Of a DNA stretch of 64,000 nt, positions 55,055 through 63,335 are shown piece by piece. Each line of letters opens with the position of its first letter. The stretch's first letter is position 1. The position numbers were made by a program, and so were the translations under genes. Under the pieces are notes generated by a model. It was not told the DNA's origin. It searched no databases and saw nothing but the letters and a program-made list of their open reading frames with translations. This DNA comes from Ruminococcus_G sp050944435. GTDB taxonomy: Bacteria; Bacillota; Clostridia; Lachnospirales; Lachnospiraceae. The stretch is taken from assembly GCA_050944435.1 (NCBI GenBank), contig JBMNRB010000003.1, forward strand, positions 121,008 through 185,007, written 5' to 3'.

Positions 55055-55290
55055 GACAGGAAAGCCGGGCAGCCAGTCCGGCTTTCCCTCCATCTCGTGC
55101 CTAAGCTACAATAAGAGGAGCAACTGGCTGACGTTCACTCCCTTGGGCTTCGTATGTCCGCTTTGAAGACGGTCAGCCATCCTCTTGTTGCAGCGTTCGA
55201 TTTGAGCAGGTTGAGCCTACCGGATGCCGGGGAGTTCGTGTCACCCAATAGATTGAATCGGCAGCGAGAAAAGATGGATTCCGGTTGCAC
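55055..55290 (+). ncRNA. IS110 bridge RNA (candidate)
   Basis: The leader folds as known bridge RNAs do. A 5' hairpin GGAAAGCCGG/CCGGCTTTCC spans 55059-55087. A target loop is closed by 55109-55119 with 55180-55190 and by TGGCTGAC/GTCAGCCA. A donor loop is closed by 55198-55205 with 55253-55260. Target guides: TTCACTCCCT (55134-55143) equals the left flank, and TTTGAAG (55162-55168) is complementary to the right flank. Donor guides: AGCAGGT (55205-55211) equals the right end of the element, and AATAG (55247-55251) is complementary to the left end. Confidence 0.85.
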
Positions 55291-55316
55291 AGATTCGTTG
55301 TATTGGAGGAATGTGG

Positions 55317-56525
55317 ATGAACTGCGTTGGCATCGATGTTTCCAAGGGCAAAAGCATGATCGCAGTCATGCGGCCTTTCGGAGAGGTGGTAGTCTCACCC
55401 TTTGAGGTACTTCACACCGACAGCGAACTGAGTGAGCTGGCAAGGCTGCTCAAAAGCCTGGACGGTGAGACCCGTGTGGTGATGGAAGCCACGGGTAATT
55501 ACCACGCGCCTGTGGCCTGGCTACTCCACGACGCGGGGCTTTATGTCTCGGTAGTCAATGCAATGCTGGTGCACGACTACGGAAACAACAGTTTAAGGCG
55601 GGCCAAGACCGACAAGAAGGATGCTGTGAAGCTGGCCAACTACGGCCTTGACCACTGGCTCACACTGCCGAGATATGTCCCCGATGAGGATACCCGGCTC
55701 ATGCTGAAGACCTGCTACCGGCAGTACCAGCAGTATTCCAAAGTACAAACCATGCTGAAGAATAACCTGATCTCCCTGCTGGACACAACTTTCCCGGACG
55801 CAAACCGCCTGTTTGCCAGTCCGCCCCGCGCTGATGGCAGCGAGAAGTGGGTGGACTTTGTAGATGCTTTTTGGCACTGCGAGTGTGTCTGCGGTCTGTC
55901 TGAGAAGACCTTTATCACCAGATACCAGAAGTGGTGCAGAAAGCACGGCTACAATTTCAACGAAAATAAGGCATTGGATATATACGCCTCTGCCTGTGGG
56001 CACTTCGGTGTCATGCCAAAAACGGATACAACAAAACTTTTGGTAGAACAGGCTATTTCCCAACTCCGGGCAACTTCTGCCGCGTTAGCTGCTCTCAAGC
56101 AAGAGATGCAGTCCCTGGCAGCTTCTCTGCCGGAGTATCCTGTGGTAATGGGGATGTTTGGCGTTGGTCCCTCTCTCGGCCCCCAGCTTATGGCTGAAAT
56201 TGGCGATGTCCGCCGTTTTCATTCAAAAAAAGCACTGGTGGCCTTTGCGGGCATTGATGCCCCGCCCTACCAATCCGGCCAAATGGATGTCCGCAGCCGC
56301 AGCATTTCCAAGCGGGGGTCTGCCTCCCTGCGCAGGACGCTCTTTCTGGTGATGAGTGTCATCCTGCAACGTGCTCCAATGGATGAGCCGGTCTACCAGT
56401 TCATGAGCAAGAAACATTCTGAAGGCAAGCCTTACCGAGTCTACATGATGGCCTCCGCAAACAAGTTTCTGCGCATCTACTACGCTTCTGTAAAAGCCTA
56501 TTTGGATTCCATGGAATACGACTGA
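55317..56525 (+). CDS. IS110-family DEDD transposase
   Basis: The 402-residue recombinase has the RuvC-like DEDD site: D7 in VGIDVSKGK, E57 in VVMEATG, and D99 and D102 in AKTDKKDA. The C-terminal Tnp domain has FGVGPSLGPQLMAEIGD and the catalytic serine region SKRGSASLRR. Such enzymes recombine DNA under guidance of the bridge RNA. The ATG at 55317 has GGAGG 7 bases upstream; the in-frame ATG at 55311 is too close to it. No lesion is visible, so it may be active. Confidence 0.95.
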   Translation: MNCVGIDVSKGKSMIAVMRPFGEVVVSPFEVLHTDSELSELARLLKSLDGETRVVMEATGNYHAPVAWLLHDAGLYVSVVNAMLVHDYGNNSLRRAKTDKKDAVKLANYGLDHWLTLPRYVPDEDTRLMLKTCYRQYQQYSKVQTMLKNNLISLLDTTFPDANRLFASPPRADGSEKWVDFVDAFWHCECVCGLSEKTFITRYQKWCRKHGYNFNENKALDIYASACGHFGVMPKTDTTKLLVEQAISQLRATSAALAALKQEMQSLAASLPEYPVVMGMFGVGPSLGPQLMAEIGDVRRFHSKKALVAFAGIDAPPYQSGQMDVRSRSISKRGSASLRRTLFLVMSVILQRAPMDEPVYQFMSKKHSEGKPYRVYMMASANKFLRIYYASVKAYLDSMEYD

Positions 56526-56640
56526 TTTTTCTGCACTATATCATCTGGCCGGCCGCCATTTCGATTTTGAGATGCTCAGCGGCTTAGATTTGTGCGCTCG
56601 TTTTTTTGCTCATTCTCTCGAAAATTTTACTTGACTTTTT

Positions 56641-56838
56641 TTAGCAGGTCTTCAAAAAAGCACAAAGGCTGCCCGGCTCCTTTGGGGTGCGTTCCTCCAC
56701 TGCCTTTTCAATCAGCGTCTCCACCGAGGCCTCGCTCTCCCGCGCCTCACGGACATACTCGTAAATCTTGTATGCCGAGAATAACAGCAGCGCTGTAAAA
56801 ACCACGGTCAGAATTCTTCTTAGCCACTTCATCGTCAT
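56641..56838 (-). pseudogene. srtB: Class B sortase, N-terminal fragment
   Basis: From an ATG at 56838 (GGAG upstream) the frame encodes a membrane anchor (MKWLRRILTVVFTALLLFSA) and a helical stretch typical of the start of class B sortases. It stops after about 65 residues at the IS110 border, so the catalytic domain with its cysteine is missing. The pilin-like gene next to it is a likely former substrate. A full sortase joins surface proteins to peptidoglycan. Confidence 0.65.
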
Positions 56839-56936
56839 ATATCTCCATAAAACTCTTTGCCGCACCCTGGAACGGGGATTGAAAACGCCCGGCCACGCAA
56901 AACGAAGACTTTTGTGGCCGGGCGCAGAGCACATCT

Positions 56937-57562
56937 TTATTGTTCTGATTTGCGCCGTTTCGTTAGGAACAGCGTCACAAGGGCAGTCAGGCTGACGGCG
57001 CCCAGGCAGATATACAGCCATAGATGGGAACTGTCACCAGTCTGCGGTCCGTCCGGATCGTCCGGGTCGTCCGGCACAGTCGGATATTTATTTACAAATA
57101 TAATATGTTCCGGTTTGCCGTCCATCCCGGGAACCGTCAGAACAATCTCGCTCACCAGCCCGGGTCCGTTCTCATTATTGGTAACATACACCTTCATGGT
57201 GTACACCGTTTCATCATAACTGCATTGACTGTTGCTGCCCTTGATTTGAGAAATGGTATAAGTATGAACACCGGGGCTTTCAAAAGAAAGCACAGGGAGC
57301 TTTTCCGTTCCGCTTCCCTTGATGGAGAGAACATATCCCTCGTCGGTGCTGCCGCTAGGCATGGGAGAAGTGAGCGAACCCTCCGCCTTCAGCAGAATTT
57401 TATATTTCTCTGCCGGCGACGGGGCGGTTCCCTCCAGCTTTATCTCCACAGACGGCAACTCCACATGCAGCGGTGCTGCGCCAATCAGCATGAAACAGCA
57501 CAATACTATTGTCACAACACGGGAAATAGCGGCCTTTCTTCTGAATCTTATTTTCTATTCAT
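56937..57562 (-). pseudogene. Pilin-like sortase substrate, frameshift after the start
   Basis: The ATG at 57562 reads four codons and then hits TAA. One more A in the run at 57551-57554 would join it to the signal peptide (AAISRVVTIVLCCFMLIGAA) and the rest of the protein. As written only a GTG at 57515 inside the signal peptide could start it. The body is a Spy0128/FctA-like pilin domain (YTISQIKGSNSQCSYDETVY) ending GPQTGDSS, a hydrophobic helix and KRRK. It may be anchored by a class B sortase. Confidence 0.7.
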
Positions 57563-57565
57563 GGT

Positions 57566-58147
57566 TTATAAGTCCATGTCCATCCCTTCCTCGAAATCCT
57601 CATCCGTCTCATCGATAGAAGTGATGTTGACATAGTCTCCGATAATTACCAGGGCCTTATCATAGCTGCCGGATTCCATAATGCGGCTCCGCATTTCCCT
57701 GGCTTGTTCCTCCATGCCATGTTCCTTGAGTGTCCGGCTGGCAATCCCCATCAAGTTGAAGATGTTTCCGTTCTGCCCAATGAGAGGACAGTCCGGCTTT
57801 TGTGCCGGGGCGTTTTCTTCCAAAGGGCCGCCCAGCCGGTTATCCACGTAGTCAGAACACCACATGCTCCCGAACTGCTCACGGGTGTTCAAGCGCCAGA
57901 TCGCCAGCTTTCCCATGTCCAGCTTGACATCGTCAAAGGGGAGGAACAGGTTGGTCAGGCCCTGATGTTCAAAAACAGAAGCCTGTTCAAACCGGCTCCC
58001 GTCCAGCAGAATATTTTCCTCCGTCAGCATGTCATTGATGCCGGTTACCCATTCCTGCAGATCCCCGCCGCAGCCCTGAAGGATCAGCCCTTCCGGAGTA
58101 TCCGGACGCCGGAGCTGCTCGGCTTTGATTTCAGTGATTGTTGCCAT
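57566..58147 (-). CDS. ICE accessory protein, function unknown
   Basis: The 193-residue acidic protein (PEGLILQGCGGDLQEWVTGIN, key GLILQGCGGDLQEW; then MWCSDYVDNRLGG and KALVIIGDYVNITSID) recurs in Tn1549-like elements as far as I can recognise, without a known role. It overlaps the small membrane gene upstream by 17 bases. It is the last gene of the ICE block before the pilin gene. Confidence 0.65.
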   Translation of the reverse strand: MATITEIKAEQLRRPDTPEGLILQGCGGDLQEWVTGINDMLTEENILLDGSRFEQASVFEHQGLTNLFLPFDDVKLDMGKLAIWRLNTREQFGSMWCSDYVDNRLGGPLEENAPAQKPDCPLIGQNGNIFNLMGIASRTLKEHGMEEQAREMRSRIMESGSYDKALVIIGDYVNITSIDETDEDFEEGMDMDL

Positions 58148-58334
58148 GAATCCTTCTCTCCATTTCTGTTTGGTTTATCATCGCCTGGGTTTCATTCAGG
58201 CGCTTACTCAGCTTTTCAATTTCCGCAGCGGTTTCCCGCTGATATTCCCGATAACTGAACAAGGCCATGGCTGCCAGGGCGGTAATCGCCGCTCCCAGGA
58301 TCAGGCCCAGGACAAAATCCAGAGCAAATATCAT
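58131..58334 (-). CDS. Small ICE membrane protein
   Basis: A transmembrane helix (FVLGLILGAAITALAAMALF) is followed by a charged coiled-coil-like tail of about 40 residues. The size and layout resemble DUF3789-type ICE proteins, but I am not sure of the family. It is coupled to both neighbours: its stop overlaps the next gene and its start touches the ArdA-like stop. Confidence 0.6.
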   Translation of the reverse strand: MIFALDFVLGLILGAAITALAAMALFSYREYQRETAAEIEKLSKRLNETQAMINQTEMERRIHGNNH

Positions 58335-59920
58335 TACTGTATTCCTCCCATCTGCGGGGCAGAGTCTTCCTCCTGTGCATCCGTCTGGGTGAAATCCGTT
58401 TGCAGGAATTCCTCCGGTGTCAGGTCGTAACCCAGAAAGTTTGGGCTGGTATCCTCATCAAAGACAAGATATTCCTGGCCGCCAAAATCCAGCGGTGCTT
58501 TGGTCAGGATCGTACCAGCGTGATTTGCCGCCACGTTCCTTTCAATGGTGGCAAAAGCCAGATTTTCTCCTTCCCGCAGGTCATAGCGGTAAAGTCCATC
58601 CGGAAGCTCCTGCTCGGTAACTCGGCCATTGGTAAACAGGGCGGTCTGCCCAAGCACCTCCACCACCTCCAGCTTTTCATCGGTCAGGGCCTGGATGGAT
58701 AGTTCCCCGGACGGCTCCCCGTAGGGAACCAATTCATACAGGGAATGCCCACGGGCCGATAGGATTCCGTATTCTGTCTGTGTTGCGCCCAGCTTCTGCA
58801 GCAATCTGGCTCCTTCGGCCTGCGTTGCAATGGTGGACAGCCACCTCCGATCCATGCGGGTGTCCAGGTGATGGGACAGATACTCTTTGAAAAAGTCCGC
58901 CTCATCACAGGGCAACGGCGTGAATTCATACTCTGGAAGATGAGCGGCAAGCTCCAATGCCTTTTCCATCGTCAGGTGCGGCTCGGCCTCCAGCATTGCC
59001 TTATATTTGATCTGCTCCGGTTCCGCCATAGCCTGATACTGCATGGCGATCTGGTTCAACCGGGCGAAGTGATCCATGCTGTTATAGACCTGGTCATCGA
59101 TCTGCGGGATGGCGGAATCCATGTCGAAATAAACGCAGTCTTCCATGCACATCTCGTTATGAGCATGTGCGATTTGCGCTGCCTTTTCCGGCGAGATGGG
59201 CAGGCTAATCCACTCGGCACTTCCAATGGTTTCCTCTGGATCATCCATGGGAGTCTGAGCGACCAAAAGCCGGAATACCGCATCCTCCGGTTCTTCTTTT
59301 GTTTCCGGCAGATGGGTTCCATCATAAATCTCGGCCAGCTCGTATTCCCCGGCTACCACGTAGCAGCCATCCACAAATACGCCGCCATCATTTTTCCTCT
59401 GCAGTCTTCCGATCTGCGCCTGATCCAGCAGATAGAGGGAGGACTCCGGGATGGCGTTTACATCTTCATTCAGCTCATTCTCGACAACAAACCGCCCCAG
59501 GGCTTCATCGTCACCAACATTCGAAGCGATCATGACTGTATCCAGTCCATAGGTCAGGTTGATCAATTCCTTCATGGGGATTCCGTTCTCATACCGGCCA
59601 GCCTCCAGCCTCTGGAGAAACACGCCCTTCAAAAGCAGAATGTCCTCATCCGGCATAAATGCCAAGCGGCGGGCAAAAAAGTTTAGCTCTGGGAGCGTGG
59701 GAGCGATCAGGGTAATACCGGCCAGCTCCGGGAGCTTCGGGCTTTCCCGGATGCTCACATCGAAAGGGCGTTCCGGAGTCGCTGTAGACCGGAGCCTCTG
59801 GAGTGCATCCCAAATCCGCCCGCCCATGGCAGGAAGGTCTAAGACCGTAAAATAGACGCCGCTCCGGTCAGCATTTTCTGCGACCACTTCAATCTGTAAG
59901 GTTTCTCTATCGGGTTCCAT
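58334..59920 (-). CDS. Large ICE protein with ArdA-like antirestriction region
   Basis: The 528-residue acidic protein has a segment near 80-190 (ELNFFARRLAFMPDEDILLL; GIPMKELINLTYGLDTVMIA; RFVVENELNEDVNAIPESSL) that resembles the repeated domain of ArdA-type antirestriction proteins in Clostridia ICEs. The remaining parts look like large polyvalent protein modules (YGILSARGHSLYELVPYGEP). ArdA proteins mimic DNA and block type I restriction during transfer. Function here is inferred from this likeness and strong acidity. Confidence 0.55.
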   Translation of the reverse strand: MEPDRETLQIEVVAENADRSGVYFTVLDLPAMGGRIWDALQRLRSTATPERPFDVSIRESPKLPELAGITLIAPTLPELNFFARRLAFMPDEDILLLKGVFLQRLEAGRYENGIPMKELINLTYGLDTVMIASNVGDDEALGRFVVENELNEDVNAIPESSLYLLDQAQIGRLQRKNDGGVFVDGCYVVAGEYELAEIYDGTHLPETKEEPEDAVFRLLVAQTPMDDPEETIGSAEWISLPISPEKAAQIAHAHNEMCMEDCVYFDMDSAIPQIDDQVYNSMDHFARLNQIAMQYQAMAEPEQIKYKAMLEAEPHLTMEKALELAAHLPEYEFTPLPCDEADFFKEYLSHHLDTRMDRRWLSTIATQAEGARLLQKLGATQTEYGILSARGHSLYELVPYGEPSGELSIQALTDEKLEVVEVLGQTALFTNGRVTEQELPDGLYRYDLREGENLAFATIERNVAANHAGTILTKAPLDFGGQEYLVFDEDTSPNFLGYDLTPEEFLQTDFTQTDAQEEDSAPQMGGIQ

Positions 59921-59944
59921 TGTTCCATCTCCATTTCTTCTTTC

Positions 59945-60661
59945 TTATAACTGCATCCCAGGCGTTTCGTCCTGCCCATCCGAGAGCGCACGGTTTACCA
60001 TTTCCTGAAGCTGATCCGGATCATCGCAGATGGCCTTAAATGCCATCCCCATACGCTCCAGCAGAGCGGCATCCGGGCAATAGCAGTAAAATCCTCCGGC
60101 TTCGCTGTCAAACGTAATCCTCCCCAATCCGGCATCATCCTGAAATGCTGTCTGGAAGACTTTCTCCCATTCATAGCCATTCCCGTGGGTATACAGGCCG
60201 AAGGAATTCTTTGCTTCTTCGCCATGTTCCTCTGCGAACCGGTTAAACGCCGCCTGTCCATAGTCTTCATAGGGTTCCTGCAGAAAAGAAAACGGAAGGG
60301 ACAGCCCATATTTCCCGTTGCCGCATTGATACAGTTCAAATGGCTCCAACCGCTTATTGACTTCCTTCAGACGCTCGTCCTCCGGGCCGGGTTCCTCATC
60401 TATATCCTTGGTGCCATCCAGTTCCATCTGCATGGGGATCAGCACCTTCAGCAGTGCTTCACGATATTCCATGTCGGCAATCCGGTCAATATAGATGCCA
60501 AAGGTATTCAGAAAGTAAGAGCCATCCTCTTGGGTAATCAACAGATCGCTCTCCAGCCCCTGGCTGCAGATGAAATCCGCCACCTCTTGAATGCTATGCA
60601 GCTCCTGACTTCCTTGGTCTGAATGCCCAATGAGAAGGGGATACTTTTCTTCGATGTTCAT
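59945..60661 (-). CDS. ICE protein with C-terminal Imm51-like domain
   Basis: The last third of this 238-residue protein (HGNGYEWEKVFQTAFQDDA, ITFDSEAGGFYCYCPDAALL) matches the pattern of immunity protein 51: G-N-G-Y-x-W, then F-D-x-E-A-G-x-F. Imm51 proteins protect against polymorphic toxins. No cognate toxin is nearby, so it may be a trans-acting immunity gene carried by the ICE. The first two thirds are not recognised. It overlaps the upstream gene by 4 bases. Confidence 0.6.
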   Translation of the reverse strand: MNIEEKYPLLIGHSDQGSQELHSIQEVADFICSQGLESDLLITQEDGSYFLNTFGIYIDRIADMEYREALLKVLIPMQMELDGTKDIDEEPGPEDERLKEVNKRLEPFELYQCGNGKYGLSLPFSFLQEPYEDYGQAAFNRFAEEHGEEAKNSFGLYTHGNGYEWEKVFQTAFQDDAGLGRITFDSEAGGFYCYCPDAALLERMGMAFKAICDDPDQLQEMVNRALSDGQDETPGMQL

Positions 60662-61278
60662 GGTTCACATTCCTCCTTTTTTTCTGCCGGTTCTACGGCT
60701 TTCAGACCGAATCTGCGGATCGCCATGGCATTGCAGATGGCGGCGAACTGTTTCGGGGAGATCAGTTCACGGTCAGCCAGATCCCGGATGGTAAGATGCC
60801 GGGTTCCCATATATAAATCCTTGGCGGCACAGTAAAGGGGATAAGTGTATTCATTCAGGCCGCACAGTTTCCGGCGGTCAAACCGGATGAGGTTCCCATC
60901 CACCTGATGCCTCATGATGCGCCAGAGCCTCGGATCGGCGGTAAAAAGATAGAGTGCCGACAACAGGGCATAATTTTTCCTGTCTTTTTTCTGGATGGCT
61001 ATCTGGAAAAGTTTCTGATGGTGATTGCTTAGATAGTTCATGGGCCTCATCTCGCTTTCGATTAGAAGTTCCTCCACTCTTTGCAGGAAGGGGCGGTATC
61101 GGACAGCATGCATGGTATCCGCAATCATCTCCTGATAAGTGGGCGGGGGCGGTTCCTGCAGACAGATATAAATCTGATCCGGCATGACCATGCTCCCATA
61201 GCCCTTGGGCTGGAAACCGGGAATCATCTGCATGAGGATCTCCAGCTCACGGAGGGCTTCGGTTTCGGTAAAATACAT
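60658..61278 (-). CDS. ICE accessory protein, function unknown
   Basis: The 206-residue protein is helical (LSNHHQKLFQIAIQKKDRKN; ALLSALYLFTADPRLWRIMR; ISPKQFAAICNAMAIRRFG). Conserved-looking repeats of this type are frequent in Tn1549-like elements, but I cannot name a function. A terminator lies immediately upstream, so the gene must have its own promoter or depend on readthrough. Confidence 0.6.
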   Translation of the reverse strand: MYFTETEALRELEILMQMIPGFQPKGYGSMVMPDQIYICLQEPPPPTYQEMIADTMHAVRYRPFLQRVEELLIESEMRPMNYLSNHHQKLFQIAIQKKDRKNYALLSALYLFTADPRLWRIMRHQVDGNLIRFDRRKLCGLNEYTYPLYCAAKDLYMGTRHLTIRDLADRELISPKQFAAICNAMAIRRFGLKAVEPAEKKEECEP

Positions 61279-61297
61279 CATTCATGGTTCCTTTCAT

Positions 61298-61331
61298 AAA
61301 AAAAGCCCTCGCTTCATCAACAAAGCAAGGG
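61298..61331 (-). terminator. Terminator within the ICE block
   Basis: AAGC..AGGG pairing: CCCTTGCTT pairs with AAGCGAGGG (one G-U pair) on the minus strand around an 8-base loop, followed by seven U. It stands between the 61343 and 60658 genes. Confidence 0.85.
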
Positions 61332-61342
61332 TGTCATTTCGG

Positions 61343-61999
61343 TTACAGATTCAGTTGTGGGCCATCCTCCGGTTCAAAGGTGGGAGGACTTTTCTCAATC
61401 TCCGGATAGCCATACGACAGCTTTTCCGCCAGCTCATCCAGCGCTTTCGACTGCTCGAAGGTAAGAGATCCGCAGTGATTTCTGGCGTAGTCCACACAAC
61501 GATAGAGATTTTCAGCTTCTGCTGGCTGGAACAGGCGTTGTTCCTGGATCAGCCCCGAACGCCGGACGAACGATTCTTTTGCATATGCATAATTGGGAGA
61601 GTAATCGCCGCCGGACACATAGCCACGCTCTTTATCCTGATCCCATGTGGTAAACATGAAACCATGGTTTTCACTGTACATTCCGGCCAGGACGATATTC
61701 CCATACTCCGCCAGTTTCCGGTAATCGTGGACGCCATCCGCCTCCATCTGTGGGGATGTTTCATAGAGGCCCACATACTCACGAATGGCTCTGACCTCTT
61801 GATGAATTTTATCATAGAGTTCCGTCTGGCTTAGTGCCTCAAACTGATCCTCATAAAATCGTAGAAAGCCTTCAGGTGTCTGGCGACAGAAAGGAGCGTC
61901 TCCGTGAAAAATGTGGAGCAGACCATCCCGATAGCCATAATACCCAGTACAGTCTAATTGAGGAAGGCGGCGCAGCAGTTCTTCCTGATAAATGGTCAT
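61343..61999 (-). CDS. ICE accessory protein, function unknown
   Basis: The product of about 218 residues (GYYGYRDGLLHIFHGDAPF; YGNIVLAGMYSENHGFMFTT; SGGDYSPNYAYAKESFVRRS) recurs in ICEs of this type to my knowledge, but has no assigned function. The ATG at 61999 has GAGGTGG 9 bases upstream. It follows the RHH gene closely and is ended by a strong terminator. Confidence 0.65.
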   Translation of the reverse strand: MTIYQEELLRRLPQLDCTGYYGYRDGLLHIFHGDAPFCRQTPEGFLRFYEDQFEALSQTELYDKIHQEVRAIREYVGLYETSPQMEADGVHDYRKLAEYGNIVLAGMYSENHGFMFTTWDQDKERGYVSGGDYSPNYAYAKESFVRRSGLIQEQRLFQPAEAENLYRCVDYARNHCGSLTFEQSKALDELAEKLSYGYPEIEKSPPTFEPEDGPQLNL

Positions 62000-62013
62000 A
62001 GCCTGCATCCACC

Positions 62014-62742
62014 TCACATTCCCATGGAGAAACCTACATTTTCATCCTCCGATTCATCCTCATCCATGTCTTCGTCCTCAATCTCGGATTCATCTTCGTA
62101 TTCATCCTCCAAGGCTTCTTCGGTTTCTTCCTCGCCCTCATCCTCCAGGGCATCTTCTGACATATCCTCATCGTCCTGATAGTCTGCTTCGCCGGTTTCC
62201 TCCGATAGGGACATCTCATCATCCAGTTCTTCAGCATCGGGGCCTTCCTCAGATGTCTCCGGCACTTCCTGATCAGGGATAGACGGTTCCGTTTCATCCA
62301 TTTCCTCCACAGAAGAAGCAGTTTCCTGATCTCCCGGTAACTCCTGATCAGCGTCCAACTGCTCTGTATCCTCCAGTTCCTCCGTATCCTCGAAGTCACC
62401 CTGAGCCTCGCCGGTTTCCTGACTCTCAGCCAGATCCCGATCCAGCTCCTGCTCAATCAGGCCGATGACAAAGTCCTTTTGCGTCATGTTATTGCGGTGC
62501 AGATAATCTTTAATCCGCTGGAACAGGCTTTCCGGCACCTGAAATGCCAGTGTCCTCATTTTCTCCATGTTTTTCCCTTCCTTTTCATCAATTTTAGGAT
62601 GCAGTTCATCCTGCAAGGCCAGCGTGACAAACTCCGTCATCGTCATCCCGTGGTCTTGCAGATATTGTGTAATCTCGGCATGCAAAGCCGCATCGACTTT
62701 GACCGTAATGCCTTTCTTCCCGTCAGCAGCCACTTTGTTCAC
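62014..62742 (-). CDS. Ribbon-helix-helix protein with very acidic tail
   Basis: The first 100 residues hold two ribbon-helix-helix-like units (GITVKVDAALHAEITQYLQD and MRTLAFQVPESLFQRIKDYL), each followed by a second helix (TEFVTLALQDEL, KDFVIGLIEQEL). The remaining 140 residues are mostly Glu and Asp. RHH domains bind DNA; such an acidic tail could mimic DNA or block host proteins. The GTG start at 62742 overlaps the small RHH gene upstream. Confidence 0.75.
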   Translation of the reverse strand: MNKVAADGKKGITVKVDAALHAEITQYLQDHGMTMTEFVTLALQDELHPKIDEKEGKNMEKMRTLAFQVPESLFQRIKDYLHRNNMTQKDFVIGLIEQELDRDLAESQETGEAQGDFEDTEELEDTEQLDADQELPGDQETASSVEEMDETEPSIPDQEVPETSEEGPDAEELDDEMSLSEETGEADYQDDEDMSEDALEDEGEEETEEALEDEYEDESEIEDEDMDEDESEDENVGFSMGM

Positions 62743-62863
62743 CTCTTTCCATGAATTTCTGAATCGCCCTTGTTACAATTTCCTCTACAGGCACTTCCTC
62801 AATAGCAGCCTGGATCAAAAGCGGCTCCACCAGCGCCTCCGGAATCTCAATTTCAATTTCCAA
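62723..62863 (-). CDS. 46-residue ribbon-helix-helix-like protein
   Basis: A TTG at 62861-62863 with GGAGGT 7 bases upstream begins a 46-codon frame. It has a beta strand (EIEIEIPEALVEPLL) and two helices (IQAAIEEVPVEEIVTRAIQK, 20 residues). It overlaps the next gene by 20 bases. The compact layout, good ribosome site and fold pattern support a real gene too short for routine calling. Confidence 0.6.
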   Translation of the reverse strand: MEIEIEIPEALVEPLLIQAAIEEVPVEEIVTRAIQKFMERGEQSGC

Positions 62864-62875
62864 ATGATTTACCTC

Positions 62876-63172
62876 CTACATTCCCATGACGGGGCCTTGA
62901 TCCTCAGTCATGCCGGAGTCCTGTTCCTCTGCCAGTTCTTCCTCCGTCAGCTTACGAAACGAGTCCTCACCAGGCACAACACCGAGAGATCTTCCATTGT
63001 CAAACGAGCAGTGCAGTGTTCCGATATCATCCACCACTTTGACAGTGCCTCTTGTCTGATCTTCGACAGGGCAGGGATCTCTGCCCATGCTCAGTAACAT
63101 GATTCGGGTACCGGGAGGATACTCTGCCTGGTACCGCTTGGCCTGCTGGTGCAGGCGTTCCCATTCATTCAT
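62876..63172 (-). CDS. DUF4314 protein
   Basis: The 98-residue protein has the DUF4314 core: YPPGTRIMLLSMGRDPCPV, GTVKVVDDIGTLHCSFDNGR and SLGVVPGEDSF. This small beta-barrel-like domain is widespread in conjugative elements and phages, with unknown function. It is the first gene of the ICE block. Confidence 0.88.
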   Translation of the reverse strand: MNEWERLHQQAKRYQAEYPPGTRIMLLSMGRDPCPVEDQTRGTVKVVDDIGTLHCSFDNGRSLGVVPGEDSFRKLTEEELAEEQDSGMTEDQGPVMGM

Positions 63173-63228
63173 CGTCTACATCTCCATTCTGAAATCTGAT
63201 TTCCCTTCTGCCCGGTAGGAGGGCATAA

Positions 63229-63255
63229 AAAAAGCGACCACTCTCATGGTCGTTC
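63229..63255 (-). terminator. Terminator at the outer edge of the ICE remnant
   Basis: CGACCA (63235-63240) and TGGTCG (63247-63252) pair around a 6-base loop, with seven U on the minus strand after the stem. It would stop transcripts coming from the truncated flavodoxin gene. Confidence 0.8.
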
Positions 63256-63335
63256 CTACCTTACTCTATACACACTTTTTCTTTCTGCTGTGTTTTCTGT
63301 GCCTATTCGCCCTCCTTCCTCTACGCAATACACCG

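Larger units (their letters stand above)
55038..56649 (+). mobile_element. IS110-family insertion sequence
   Basis: The element is bounded by CT dinucleotides at 55038-55039 and 56650-56651, has no terminal inverted repeats, and carries one DEDD transposase gene with a 278-base structured leader. The borders were set by matching guide segments in the leader RNA to the flanks. The length of about 1.6 kb suits IS110. It separates the signalling operon from the ICE remnant. Confidence 0.85.
56652..63260. mobile_element. Remnant of a Tn1549-like integrative conjugative element
   Basis: The genes from the sortase fragment to DUF4314 match the accessory block of Tn1549-type ICEs of Clostridia: sortase, surface protein, small membrane protein, ArdA-like, RHH and DUF4314. 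No relaxase, coupling protein or type IV secretion gene is in the window. One side is cut by IS110 and the other by the duplicated flavodoxin segment. Confidence 0.6.
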
